From Tupaia tana (taxonomy: Eukaryota > Chordata > Mammalia > Scandentia > Tupaiidae), in assembly GCA_026018925.1 (NCBI GenBank), contig JAKSZU010000003.1:6678367-6742366 (forward strand): 64,000 bases of DNA, in the 5' to 3' direction. The notes below the pieces were generated by a model. That model saw nothing but the letters and a program-made list of their open reading frames with translations. It ran no database searches and was not told the origin of the DNA. The translations under genes and the position numbers were made by a program. Shown here piece after piece: positions 11,801 through 20,812 of this stretch. How positions within the stretch are numbered: position 1 is the first letter of the stretch; each line of letters begins with the position of its first letter.

Positions 11801-14357
11801 CTTTGAGAAAGAAAGGCAATAGAAGAGTTAGTCACTAGAATGGACCTGCCCTTTCAGTCTTCTCTACGCCCTCCCAAACATTTAAAGTTCCAGTGTTTTT
11901 ATCTATTGTTAGACAGTATATGTAGAATGTCTTCTCCCAGCTTTACCTTTCTCTCGGAAGATGCAAGGCTTGTTCCTGTTCTCCTGCACCAGGCTGTGGA
12001 TCTTTTGCAGGAGCTCATTGACCTGGGTTAGCTCCTCCTCGCCTGTTGCCCGGTAGTTAAAGATGGTGTAGCTGTGTTTACATTTCTGGATGAGCTCGTA
12101 GAGATTTTTGTTTCTGCTTAAGAACGAATGTAGATCCTGATTCCCCATATCTTCTATTCTGGTAAGGAGAATGATCATGTATTCAAATACTTTCCTTCCA
12201 AAAGTGTTTTGGATAATGTCTAGCAATGCCTCATCTTCCTTAGAGTAAGACCCCAGCGGTGTCACAAACAAGAAGGCATGGGGGCCTGGAGAGGTGTGTT
12301 TCTTAAGCTCCGCTTCAACACCCTTCAAAGACGGTGGAGTATCAATGATCAAAATCTTCTTCTCTCTCCAGATTGTGCTCCCAGAACTGAAGCTCTGAGT
12401 GACTGCCTGCTCACTGAATCGGGTCTCAAAGGCCCTCTTCCCCAGGATGCTGTTTCCCGCAGCACTTTTTCCCTACACCCCGCTTCCCCACAAGCAGGAC
12501 CTTCAGTTCTGATGTCCCCAGGTTCTTCTCAGCTCCTGTGACCTGCAGCTGCCCCTCCCTTGGGCCTGTGGGACAAAAGAACAGATTCAGAGTCTCTTCC
12601 TGCAGTTAAGTACGGATGTGGACAGGTTTCATTATTTCTTTTCCTTTCAGTGTTTATAGAAAATGGCAACAGCGCTCTGGATCATGAGAAGCCACCCACA
12701 TTCCAGCCTACGAAGGGGCTGAGTGAACTAAGAGAAGGCAAGGAGCTTGCGATTTCCTGTGCACACAAACAGGCTAAATGTCACTTTCATTGCTCTCAGA
12801 CTTCAGGTTCTTGTCATTTTGTTGCCAAAGCTAAGTCCTGGGCACAAGGTCCCTGGGCTAAGGCAGGAGTGCAGAGAATCCAGTTTTAAATACCCCCTAG
12901 TGGTATCTTCATAAAGTACAACACTACTCAGCAATGCTTTATATCTGTAGATGATAACGTATGTGGTAATATCTTTGACTTGATTGATATGCACTGCAGT
13001 CATGCTGAGAAAAACTATATTGTACATTGTAAAGATACACGGTGATTGAATGCAAATTTTTAAAATGTTTTAAAGATACATAATTTAATAAAAAAGAACA
13101 AATATGGATGGATCATGAAAGCATGCTAAGTGAAAGAAGCCTGACCCAAAATGATGTGGCCCACAATTCCACCACATGAGCAGGCAAGTTTCATATACGC
13201 TGATGAGAGTTGGAGTTGGACAGACAGTGGTTCTCTTTGGGGAGGAGCAGGAAATGCTCTGTATTTCCGTCTAGATGGTGGTCCCATGTGTGCAGATATG
13301 GAAAAAGTCATCTAGCTATATACTTAAGAACTGCACATTTTGGGCCAGCAAGTGGTATGGTGCTTAATTCCCACATGGCCGAGTTCAGCTCCTTAAAATT
13401 ACTCTGGGCACGTCTGTGTGCCCAAAATCCCAAGAAGAAAACGGAGAAGGGACTGTGCGGCCATCCCTCCTAGGGGGTAATTTCTCACTTTCTCTCTCTG
13501 TCTCTCCAGCAAGCACACATGCCCTATGGCAAAAACCTTAATTAATTAATTAATCAATTAATTAAAGAATTGTGCATTTTACTCTATGTAAAATAGACTT
13601 CAGTAAATTGCCATAAATACCTACAACCCTGTACTCTTAAGCTATTTCTCCACACATACCCAATCCCACTGGGTTCCTGTGAGCCAAGGTCAACACTAGA
13701 GTTATGTGTGAAGGAAAACGTAGGGTCAGCGACTGCAGGCAGTGTTTGCTGAGTCGGAGTCACCAGCGGCGCTGATGGGCAGGGAGTCACCCGGCATCTA
13801 CACAGCATGGCTGGAAGGTAGAGTGGGCAGCACTTAAAGGCAAACAAAGTAGCTCAAATGCTAGTGGCAGCAGATCTTTGGTATGTCATCTTGGAAAAGT
13901 CACTGCCTTTGCGAATCTCAATTTAGTGCTGGTAGATTGGGAAGTATTAATGAGAATGTTACTCTGAAGGCGGTGGCATCGCCAAGTCCTTATTCTCTTG
14001 AGTGGGCACAAAAGTGTCAACAGATCACTTTGTGGCCATGGAAGAACTTGGATCAGGCCTGGAAGCTTCCCTCTCTCTCTTTCACACTCCCGCTGGCCCT
14101 TCACAAGTTTCCGAACTTTTGTACATTTAGGAGCACTGACCTGCTAGCCTGTCTAATCCTGGTAACTCAGGGTCCTGTGCAAACAGAACCTCTTCGTAAG
14201 AGCTTCCCCTTGTTGTTTCCCCAAAACCACACAAATCAGGTAGCATGTATTCTCCTCATAATGCTAATCAAAATAACGGTTCGCTATTTTTCAAATATTG
14301 GCTCCCTTCATACAGGAGAGACAATACAGGATAGTGGTTAAAAGAAGCTGAAAATGG

Positions 14358-14393
<36 letters not shown>

Positions 14394-17300
14394 TCCCCTG
14401 AGAGCCAGTGCTGGCGTGGCATTGACAGCTGGGATGTGGCCTCCTCCCATTCACCGTCATCAGCATCACGGGACACCAGACACAAGTGAGCACTCTGCAA
14501 CCACGGCCGCTCCACCCTGCAGTCTGCACACAGGCAAAGCTGGAGCACTGCCCGGACATCCTCGAGCCTGGCTGGGAGGGCGACAGCTGCAGCCTCACGC
14601 TGCCCTGCTCACCTCTGAGGTAAGAGCGATCGAACACCCAGCCCTAGAGCTACCTCACTTTTCCAGTGTCCAATCCAAGTGAAGTCCCTCTTCGAACCTT
14701 GCTCAAAAAATCACCTAACACAGGCTGGTAGCCTGCAAAGTCCTCTCCCACACCTTCAGTGTGAGGAACCTTTTCCCATCCTGTGAGAGCTTAGCCCTCA
14801 CTGTCGCAAGTCAGTAAACCCAGGTATGTTCCTGGGGTCTTAGCCAAAGGGCATTGACAGAACATTGAGCCCTCCTGCCAGACTTCGCATACCTTGGCTG
14901 AGTTCACTCATCTGTCAAATAAAGATATTGATATTAAAACAGCTTCTTTGCAGGGTTGTTATGAGGCATAAACTATATATATATATATATGTATATATAA
15001 ATTTAAAGAGAATTTTATATGTTATAAGAATTGAATTATACACACACACACATACATGTATATATAAAATTTCCCAGCACATCATGTCAGCTGGAATTAT
15101 CACCGTTATTATTAAAATTATCATTTTATCTTGGGGGTGTCACAGGGGACCTGTCTGTCTTATTCACTGCAGGACCCGCAGATCTACCTCTTTCAAGTTC
15201 ATGCGTGGACTTGTGCAGCTGTTACTAGTGCCGATCATGACATGGACGCCAAGCTCCACCAGTGAACCCACAAGTTGGTGTTGCCCAAGGAACAATTTCT
15301 GCAAAGCCTGGGCACTGCGGGGCAGGATGAAGAGGCCGAGTCAGGAAAAAAGCCAGAACAGGAGGCGAACTCTGTGACATTTCAGAGAAGCCCAGGGACA
15401 CCTTCATCCTGCACTACTCAGTGTTAGGAGGGCCTAGGGACAGTGTGGGCACAACCTGAGCTAGTCTGCAAGGTGCATTTTACCCTGACTACACTATACC
15501 TTCCCGCTTCACTTTGGCCGCGTAATGCATTCAAAAGAATATAGATAAGAGCTTAAGTTTTCTAAGGATCAACTTACCATGTGGATTATTCCCCTCCTGA
15601 GATGCAGCTTCTCTCACGCAATCCTAGAGAACAGAAGGGGAAAGGAGGGCGCAGATTTATAATCTCATCTTTTGCAAAGTAAAGAGACAGAGGCACAGGC
15701 ACGTAATCCAGATGAGCTGACTGGGATGTGGTCGAATCAAGGCCACCGTCACAGACCTCGTGGCTCTTTGTGGATCTGTCTAGAAGAACAAGTGATCTTT
15801 GGACCCCACTAGTGTTCTGTGACAGGTTCCTAGAGGTCCCCAGACATCTCCGATTCTCCTCCTACCACTGCTTCCCCACATAGACATGGAGCGTCTTCTA
15901 ACATGAGGGCCAAAGCTGAATGCACGCCCGCCACCCTCAGCCTGGCAAATGGAGTCCACAGGGTGGGGAGCCAGCACACAACTGGCATCCCCTTCTCGGG
16001 CCTCACCCCCAACATTTAAATGGTCATGGAATCAAAAAAGGAAGTGAATGAGAGAATAGGCGGAGTCCAGGTTCCTCGATCACACAGACCTGAAGACTAT
16101 GACCACCGGGCATGAGCTAGCGCTGGTCTGAAAGCCGACGCCCGGCTCACGTGCAGAGTGTGGTTCTCACCATGGACTGGGCGGAGAGGACTGGGCCCTT
16201 ACGGATGAGGAGACGGAACTAAACGTGTGGACACGTGAAGTGCGAGACTGAATGAGACTGAATGAGATCAAAGTGGTAACGGAGTAAAGGAGTCAGTGCC
16301 CAGAAAGCAGCGCTGACCTGATGACTACTCAGAAAGCCTAGTAGCAAATGGAGCCCAGAGACATGGAAATGCAGGGTCCTCTGAGGAGAGGGTATGAGGA
16401 ACTGAGGAAGGGACAGACTTGGGACCTGAGGATGCCAACTCAGAGGTTAGAGATTAGAGGAGGGGGTGGGAAAAGAGGGTGGTTTTATTAAAGCCAGGGT
16501 ATGAGAATCTAATGATTCATTTTTATATCCAATACTAAGAAGGCAGCTTAAATGTGTCTATTATCTTGTCTGAAATTCTCAGGCTGACACTTAAAGTAAC
16601 TTAGAGTCTTGTTACTCTGGATTATGTGTGATTATCTCTTAAGCAAAAACCTGTGCTTCATCACACATTTATTTGTGCTCACCTTCATCCCACTACCTTT
16701 AGCGACATGGAGGCTGATATAGACAACAATTCTCACCTGGATCTCGCTGTCCTCGGTTCTGAAGTTCACGCAATAGGGTCCTGGGTGCTTAGCCACCACG
16801 CGTTCCACCTGCTCCAGCAGGTGCGACACCTGCACCTCCCGCTCAGCCTGGCCTGCCTTGTTGTTGAAAGCACAGAAGCGGCCCCCACAGTTTTCAATCA
16901 ATTTCTTTAGAGATTCATGGTTTTCCATGTAATCTTGCAGTGAGTCATCCCCCAGTTCGTCCTTCCGCGTGAACACAACAATGGCGCGGCTCCTGGCTTC
17001 AGCCCCAAACACCTTCCAGATGCCCTCCAGCATGTCCTGGTCCTGCTTTGTGTAGTAGCCAATGGGGAGCACCAGGAGCAGCGCGTGCAGGCCGGGGGCG
17101 CAAAGCTTCAGGCAGCTTTGGAGGTGGCTTTGCTGGTCTTGAGCGCAAGCTACGGGGGAGAAAAGGTCCGGGGTGTCTACCACCTCCACCTCCACCCGTC
17201 CCAGGGCCGCGCTCTCTCTCTGGCACGTTGTAGTCACCATCTTCTCACTGAGCTTGGACTGGAACACTGCTTTGCCCAGAATGGTGTTTCCTGTGGCACT

Positions 17301-17397
17301 TTTTCCTGAGCCGCGTTTCCCCAAGAGGAGGAGGCGCCGACAGGAGGGCTGGCAGCCAGGCTCGGCTGGGCTCTCTGGCCCCAGGCTCCCACCAGTC
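8237..17397 (-). CDS. GIMAP8: GIMAP8, three-domain immune-associated GTPase gene (four coding exons, frameshifted in G domain 2)
   Basis: Gene-level entry. Four exons on the minus strand join in phase: 17,397-16,737 (G domain 1), 15,623-15,578 (46-bp linker), 12,565-11,947 (G domain 2) and 8,898-8,237 (G domain 3). All introns are GT-AG. The order of three AIG1 domains and the linker sequence identify GIMAP8, the only GIMAP with three G domains; other family members have one. GIMAP proteins are lymphocyte GTP-binding proteins of the septin/Toc-related class that act on internal membranes and in T-cell survival. The joined exons would give roughly 660 residues, close to the human protein as I recall it. 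Two oddities: no in-frame ATG lies between the exon 1 acceptor and its P-loop, and a one-base insertion in the domain 2 P-loop leads to a stop at 12,426-12,428. The gene may be inactivated, may make a one-domain protein, or may carry an assembly error. Confidence 0.9.
8899..9430 (-). other. GIMAP8 intron 3, downstream part
   Basis: Intron sequence next to the terminal exon. No repeat recognised between the acceptor and the family B SINE at 9.43 kb. Open frames here are incidental. Confidence 0.7.
9434..9628 (+). mobile_element. tRNA-derived SINE, family B
   Basis: Head ggccggcaggtgatgtggtg, a CT tract and the family B end 'ggtcaaattaaataaatt'. Target-site duplications cacatcgatggg at 9,422-9,433 and 9,629-9,640. 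Inserted in GIMAP8 intron 3. Confidence 0.9.
9641..9832 (+). mobile_element. Unrecognised SINE-like repeat, copy 1
   Basis: Starts 'gtcagagggtggtgcagcag' and ends in a pyrimidine tract followed by ttattcatagaagaaaca. The order of blocks matches 22,440-22,693: gtgggaaggtc, then gacctcc or gatctcc, then catgcttgcccatg or catatgctggccatg, then ggctggcta-like text, a CT tract and ttcata. I know no family with this consensus. Confidence 0.45.
9833..10968 (-). other. GIMAP8 intron 3, no element recognised
   Basis: Single-copy intron sequence. A 185-codon plus-strand open frame runs from 9,728 to 10,285, partly over the SINE-like repeat. It has no recognisable domain and is antisense to an intron, so I treat it as chance. 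Confidence 0.6.
10969..11237 (+). mobile_element. tRNA-derived SINE, family A
   Basis: Full-length, with gttcgagtctcgg as B box, a CT tract, cctatagaaaaaaactct and an A tail. The flanking repeat aacagtggtctctg appears immediately before and after. In GIMAP8 intron 3. Confidence 0.9.
11249..11576 (+). mobile_element. SINE family C interrupted by an 83-bp foreign segment
   Basis: The head gggccagcaggtaatatggt to ggttaagg (11,249-11,275) and the remainder from atcccacatggccgactgca (about 11,370) onward are family C. Between them lies a block at 11,281-11,363 that repeats sequence at 13,888-13,970. The 3' end has a CT tract, ccctatagcaaaat and an A tail. Confidence 0.75.
11281..11363 (+). repeat. 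MIR-like segment duplicated at 13,888-13,970
   Basis: tcttggaaaagtcact is shared exactly with the second site. The alignment continues through (t)ctggtaga(a/t)tgggaagtatta to gagaat(a/g)tta. The pattern resembles the MIR core, but two MIR copies this close to each other would be unusual. The copy here is inside a SINE. Confidence 0.6.
11577..11946 (-). other. GIMAP8 intron 3, donor-proximal part
   Basis: Single-copy intron sequence up to the exon 3 donor (GTAAAG read on the minus strand). No element recognised. Confidence 0.65.
11947..12565 (-). CDS. GIMAP8: GIMAP8 coding exon 3, G domain 2, one-base frameshift
   Basis: The acceptor ttttgtcccacag precedes the exon and the donor GTAAAG follows GAGAAAG at 11,947. 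The upstream part reads PREGQLQVTGAEKNLGTSEL, the GIMAP8 linker, then KVLLVGKRGVGK. The next codon should open the Ser-Ala-Ala-Gly part of the P-loop, but the run at 12,466-12,470 has five T (A on the coding strand) where four keep the frame. The shifted frame stops at 12,426-12,428. Beyond it the family frame is open to the exon end, with IIDTPPSLKG, G4 TRIEDMG, FNYRATGEEE and CIFREK. Apart from this one base the exon reads as a normal G domain. Confidence 0.9.
12566..12939 (-). other. GIMAP8 intron 2, acceptor-proximal part
   Basis: Single-copy intron sequence next to the exon 3 acceptor. A 109-codon plus-strand open frame here is antisense and unrecognisable. Confidence 0.6.
12940..13055 (+). 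mobile_element. L1 3'-end tail
   Basis: 'ttgacttgattgatatgcac' to 'cacggtgattgaatgcaaat', the same L1 3' terminus as at 0.98 kb and 25.7 kb. Short 5'-truncated insertion in GIMAP8 intron 2. Confidence 0.7.
13095..13625 (+). mobile_element. Ancient L1 3' region, split by a SINE
   Basis: 'aagtgaaagaagcctgaccc' near 13,130, 'tggttctctttggggaggag' near 13,230 and 'gcattttactctatgtaaaa' near 13,575 follow the 3' end shared by old L1M elements. A family C SINE at 13,341-13,556 interrupts it. Confidence 0.6.
13341..13556 (+). mobile_element. SINE family C with short head
   Basis: Starts gggccagcaagtggtatggt, but the anticodon region is shortened (gcttaattcccacatggcc). Body cccaaaatcccaagaag, CT tract, ccctatggcaaaaacc and an (ttaa)n tail. 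Flanks aagaactgcacatttt and aagaattgtgcatttt are a slightly diverged target-site duplication. Confidence 0.8.
13888..13970 (+). repeat. MIR-like segment, partner of 11,281-11,363
   Basis: Second copy of the duplicated segment, here in plain intron context: tcttggaaaagtcactgcct to agtattaatgagaatgttac. It may be an old MIR, since the cttgg-aagtcac-ct core order is similar. Confidence 0.55.
13971..14799 (-). other. GIMAP8 intron 2, no gene; orphan A run at 14,359-14,391
   Basis: Single-copy intron sequence. It contains an uninterrupted run of 33 A with no recognisable retroposon body directly upstream. Confidence 0.6.
14800..14980 (+). mobile_element. Possible MIR fragment
   Basis: 'ctcatctgtcaaataaagat' followed by gcagggttgttatgaggcat is the MIR 3' core order (tcatctgtaaaatgg ... 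agggttgttgtgagg). The 5' part is too diverged to bound. Confidence 0.5.
14972..15060. repeat. (AT)n and (CA)n microsatellites
   Basis: tatatatatatatatatgta near 14,974 and cacacacacacatacatg near 15,041. Intronic. Confidence 0.85.
15061..15577 (-). other. GIMAP8 intron 2, exon 2-proximal part
   Basis: Single-copy intron sequence ending at the donor GTAAGTT of the 46-bp exon. Open frames on both strands are incidental. Confidence 0.6.
15578..15623 (-). CDS. GIMAP8: GIMAP8 46-bp linker exon 2
   Basis: Read on the minus strand, the acceptor ttctgttctctag and donor GTAAGTTG bound 46 bases encoding DCVREAASQEGNNPH plus one base. This joins EIQ of exon 1 (phase 0) to the Gly-Pro-Arg-Glu start of exon 3 (phase 1). 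The linker matches the GIMAP8 region between G domains 1 and 2. It is too short to appear as an open frame and was found from the splice phases. Confidence 0.88.
15688..15737 (+). repeat. 50-bp repeat, partner of 17,501-17,550
   Basis: gaggcacaggcacgtaatcc and the following 30 bases recur at 17,501-17,550 with about four mismatches. Here the copy lies 65 bp upstream of the linker-exon acceptor. The surrounding text is faintly MIR-like. Confidence 0.8.
15740..16736 (-). other. GIMAP8 intron 1
   Basis: Single-copy intron sequence ending at the exon 1 donor (GTGAGA, 16,731-16,736). No repeat recognised. It contains an imperfect tandem gagactgaatgagactgaat near 16,243. Confidence 0.65.
16737..17397 (-). 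CDS. GIMAP8: GIMAP8 first recognised coding exon, G domain 1
   Basis: The minus-strand acceptor tttttgtcccagcag and donor GTGAGA bound an exon open throughout. Walker A GKRGSGKS follows CRRLLLL. G3 region is VDTPDLFSPVACAQDQ, then GLHALLLVLPIGYYTKQD, G4 TRKDELG and FCAFNNK, ending EDSEIQ. This is GIMAP8 domain 1. The human protein, as I recall it, starts only about 15 residues before the P-loop. Here no ATG lies in frame between the acceptor and the P-loop. The frame does stay open upstream of the acceptor to ATG codons near 17,474 and at 17,516, so either the exon extends, the start is in another exon, or the start has been lost. Confidence 0.88.
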
Positions 17398-17500
17398 CTG
17401 CTGGGACAAAAAGCAACACGGGAACCGTCAACCCACACACAGAGTAGGTGTGAGGGGTGGGGGGACAGGCTCATTTTCTTGTGGACCGAAATTGTCCACA

Positions 17501-17550
17501 AGAGGCACAGGCACATAATCCAGATGGGCTGACTCGGGTGTGGTCGAATC
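17501..17550 (+). repeat. 50-bp repeat, partner of 15,688-15,737
   Basis: gaggcacaggcacataatcc to tgtggtcgaatca. It lies 104 bp upstream of the exon 1 acceptor, a similar setting to its partner upstream of the linker exon. Confidence 0.8.
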
Positions 17551-17904
17551 AGATTAGATTAGAACAAGAAATCCTGTTTCCTACAAACTTTCTGTGCTCT
17601 GCTCTGAAACAAACTCAGAGTATCCTTTTAGTTCTTTAAATGGTTTTGTTTTGTTTGTTTTTCCCATAAGGAACCATAAGGAGTCAGATAGAATCCATAG
17701 CAAGCAGGAATGCTTCAAAGTTGAAGGAAATCTCATAATTAATAATAATAGTTAGATATTAAAAAAAAGAAAGAAAAAAAAAAAACAGATTCCTGGAACT
17801 CAACTTAGACTTACTGGAGCCGAATCTTGAAGGAAGGAGCCTAACTGTCTGTATTCATCAAATGCCACAGTGTTTCTAACGATTAGCCAAGTTTGGGAAG
17901 CACT
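17551..17904. other. 5' flank of the recognised GIMAP8 exons
   Basis: AT-rich with an (aaag)-like A run near 17,761. I see no clear promoter. The true first exon of GIMAP8 is not identified. Confidence 0.5.
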
Positions 17905-19437
17905 GTCCTATAAAATACAAAAATATACTACAAAGCTGTGGTAATTAAAACAGCTTGGTACTGGCACAGAAACAGACACGTGGACTAATGGAACAGAATA
18001 GAGTCCCCAGAAATAAATTCCCAAACATACAGACAACTGATTTTTGACAAGGGGTATACCAGTCAATCCAGTGGAAAAAGAAAAACCTCTTCAGCAAATG
18101 GTGCTGGAAATACTGGATTTCCACTTGCAGAAAGATGAATCTGAACCCCTACCTCTCACCTCTGCCAAAAATCAAGTCACGGTGGATCGAAGATCTAAAT
18201 CTAAGACCTCAAACTATAAAACTGCTCCTGGAAAACACGGGGGAAACTCTGGGAGACATTGGGGTAGGCAAAGACTTCTTAAATAAGACCCTCAAAGCAC
18301 ATTCAATAATCCCCAAAATAGACAAGTGGGATTACATCAGACTAAGAAGTTTCTGCATGGCAAAAGACATAGTAATTAGTATGAATAGACAACCCTCAGA
18401 ATGGGAAAATATTTTTGTAAACTATAAGTCAGATAAGGGACTGATAACCAGAATTCACAAGGAACTCAAACAGCTGCTCCAAAAAAAGACGATCAATCCT
18501 ATTAAAAAATGCGAGAATGAGTTGAGGAAAAAAAAAAAAAAACCACTCTCTAAAGATGGCATACAAATAGCTAAAAGGCATATGAAAAAAATGCTCAACA
18601 TCCCTCATTGTAAGGGAAATGCAGATCAAAACAACAATGAGCTATCACCTAACCCCAGTCAGAACAACTAAAATTTAAAAAAAAAAAAAAAAAAAGATAA
18701 GTGCTGGCAGGGGTGCGGTGATAGGGGAACTCTCTTCCACTGCTGGTGGGAATGTAAATTGGTCCAGCCACTGGGGAGAACAATTTGGAGATTCCTCAAA
18801 AATCTACAAATAGAACTACCATATGATTCAGAAATCCCACTCCTTGGTATCTACCCAAAGGACAAAAGAATACTTAATCAGAAAAATGCTTGCACATTGA
18901 TGTTTATTGCAGCACTCTTCACAATTGCTAAGTCATGGAAACAACCCAAATGCTCACGAACAGATGAATGGATAGAAAAACTGTGGTACATATACTCTAT
19001 GGAATACTATTCAGCCATAAAAAATAATAAATAAAACCCTGGCTTTTGATAGGAAGCGGATGAATATGGGAGGTTTACTGCTGAGTGAAGCAAGCCAGGC
19101 TATGAGAGGCATTGTATGTCCCCACTTATATATACCAAGTGTCTGCACTCTATGACTGAAATTAATTGACTAAAGGATATAGAAACACAGACTATAGATG
19201 TAAATACCAGATATAGTGTGTGTGAAAGAGGAGGGTCTGAGGAAGGACATTTAGAAGAAAAACAGGGAGGCAAAGCATTAATGGCACAAAGAAATGTGGT
19301 ATTATCTGTTGAGGATATTTTGTAGCTTTATCAACTGTACTAGGGAGAAATGTTCACCTGTTGAAATATCCATTTTGTAAGCCAAATAATAATGTGATTG
19401 AATGTGTAAAAGAAAATTAAATTAAATTAATAATACA
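17905..19437 (+). mobile_element. 5'-truncated L1 (ORF2 C-terminal part and 3' UTR)
   Basis: aaagctgtggtaattaaaac starts the recognisable ORF2 text. Translations such as DKRILNQKNACTLMFIAALF and WYIYSMEYYSAIKN are the conserved C-terminal region of mammalian L1 ORF2 (reverse transcriptase protein). Frames are broken by stops and A-run shifts. The 3' UTR ends near 19,437 with an A-rich tail. Length and decay indicate a dead copy. Confidence 0.92.
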
Positions 19438-19584
19438 AAAAAGTAGAAACAGCTAGAGCATGATAACAAACATATTGTATGGTTTGTACGGTACTCTGAG
19501 AATGCTATCACAAGAGACAGACTAGAAGACTCATGAGCACCAGGTGCCATACTGACTTGACAGAGATGAACCGTGTGGTGAGTC

Positions 19585-19765
19585 TGACCACAGATTCACA
19601 GTCACCCTGCCTCACCTGCTCTGCCACCCACTAGCTGAGACCTGAAGAGGTCACTTAGCCACTCCAAGCTTCAGTGTCCTCAACCATAAGATGGAAGTGA
19701 CATCACTTACCTCAAGGCTTATTTTCACAAGACTTTAATGAGATGATGTATAAGAAAGTGCTATG
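19585..19765 (+). mobile_element. MIR SINE
   Basis: ccactagctgagacctgaag, then gaggtcacttagccactcca, cataagatggaag, tacctcaaggcttatttt and taatgagatgatgtata follow the MIR consensus order well. Confidence 0.85.
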
Positions 19766-20228
19766 TGAGTTTCCTTGTCTTACATCACATAAGGTTGTAG
19801 GATTTCATTATAAAAATAGTGCTGTTTAGATTTTGTTCCTCCTCTCAAAGGCTTCCTGCCAGGCAAGTCCCACCCAAGTCCAGCTAACATGCCAGACTGC
19901 CCGTTCAGCATGCCGTACGCCCAGTCACATGACCTACTCTCCTGCATGTGTTCATTCATGCCCCACCGTACACGCATGTGCTCTCAGCTGATTTGCTGTA
20001 GCTACTCAACCCTCCTCCTTGCACATTTTTCTCTGGATTGCCCATGAATCCCTAGACTCGAAATCAAGAGAGGTGTGGGGGAACTCATGGCAAAGCCAAA
20101 GCTGCGGGGAACTAATTCCCCACTTCTGTGATCAGTTTTTCCCTCAGGACACAGCAGTCATTGGGCTGCTGCTCCCAGCACCATACATACCTCGTATCCT
20201 ATGTCCAGCCCTTTAAAAATTTAGCTTC

Positions 20229-20298
20229 TGCTATGATTTGACATGTCCCCTCCCCATAATTCACATAATTTTAATAACTGTTAAAATTAGGTGAGTCG
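20229..20298 (+). mobile_element. MaLR LTR, 5' part
   Basis: tgctatgatttgacatgtcc is a MaLR LTR start, continuing through cccataattcacataatttt. The LTR is then interrupted by the RPS27A retrocopy and resumes at about 21,756. Confidence 0.65.
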
Positions 20299-20799
20299 CT
20301 TTCCGATCCACCATCTGTGGTGGGACTGCCACCAAGATGCAGATTTTCATAAAAACCCTTACAGGGAAGATTATCACCCTCAAGGTTGAACCATCTGATA
20401 CGATAGAAAATGTAAAAGCCAAAATCCAGGATAGGATAGGGCAGGATGTCCTCCTGACCAGGAAAGACTGCTCTTTGCTGGCAAGCAGTTGGAAGATGGG
20501 AATATTTTGTCTGCTACAACATCCAAAAGGAGTCCACGCTTCACGTCCTGTTGAGACTTCATGGTGGTGCTACGAAAAGAAGTCTTACACAACTCCCAAG
20601 AAGAATAAGCTGGCCGTCCTGAAATACTATAAAGTGGACGTAAATGGCAAAACCAATCACCTTCATCAAGAGTGCCCTTCGGATGAATGTGGTGCTGGAG
20701 TTTTTACAAGCAGCCATTTGACAGACATTATTGTGGTAAATGTTGTCTGACTGACTTCCTCAGCAAACCAGAAGACAAGTCATTGTGTATGGGTTAATA
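20299..20799 (+). pseudogene. RPS27A: RPS27A processed pseudogene (ubiquitin-eS31 fusion)
   Basis: Retrocopy of the mRNA encoding ubiquitin fused to ribosomal protein eS31, which is normally cleaved to free ubiquitin and the 40S protein. The 5' UTR text ctttccgatccaccatctg precedes ATG at 20,337. The frame starts [19 protein letters not shown], recognisable ubiquitin with substitutions. It then loses the ubiquitin frame after about residue 35 and regains ribosomal-protein text ([18 protein letters not shown], with [11 protein letters not shown] from the zinc-ribbon end). The ubiquitin C-terminal Gly-Gly is not readable in frame. No introns; the AATAAA signal lies at 20,796-20,801. The copy is cut by a BTF3 insertion, and its last bases continue after 21,711. 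Confidence 0.92.
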
Positions 20800-20812
20800 A
20801 AAGAAATGAAGT

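Noticed and set aside
17905-19034. Lys/Asn-rich open frames (178 and 91 codons)
   Set aside because: They are fragments of L1 ORF2 separated by stops and frameshifts, not host genes.
20337-20750. Ubiquitin-S27a frame as a functional gene
   Set aside because: The open frame leaves the ubiquitin sequence midway and lacks the Gly-Gly processing site; it is an intronless retrocopy.
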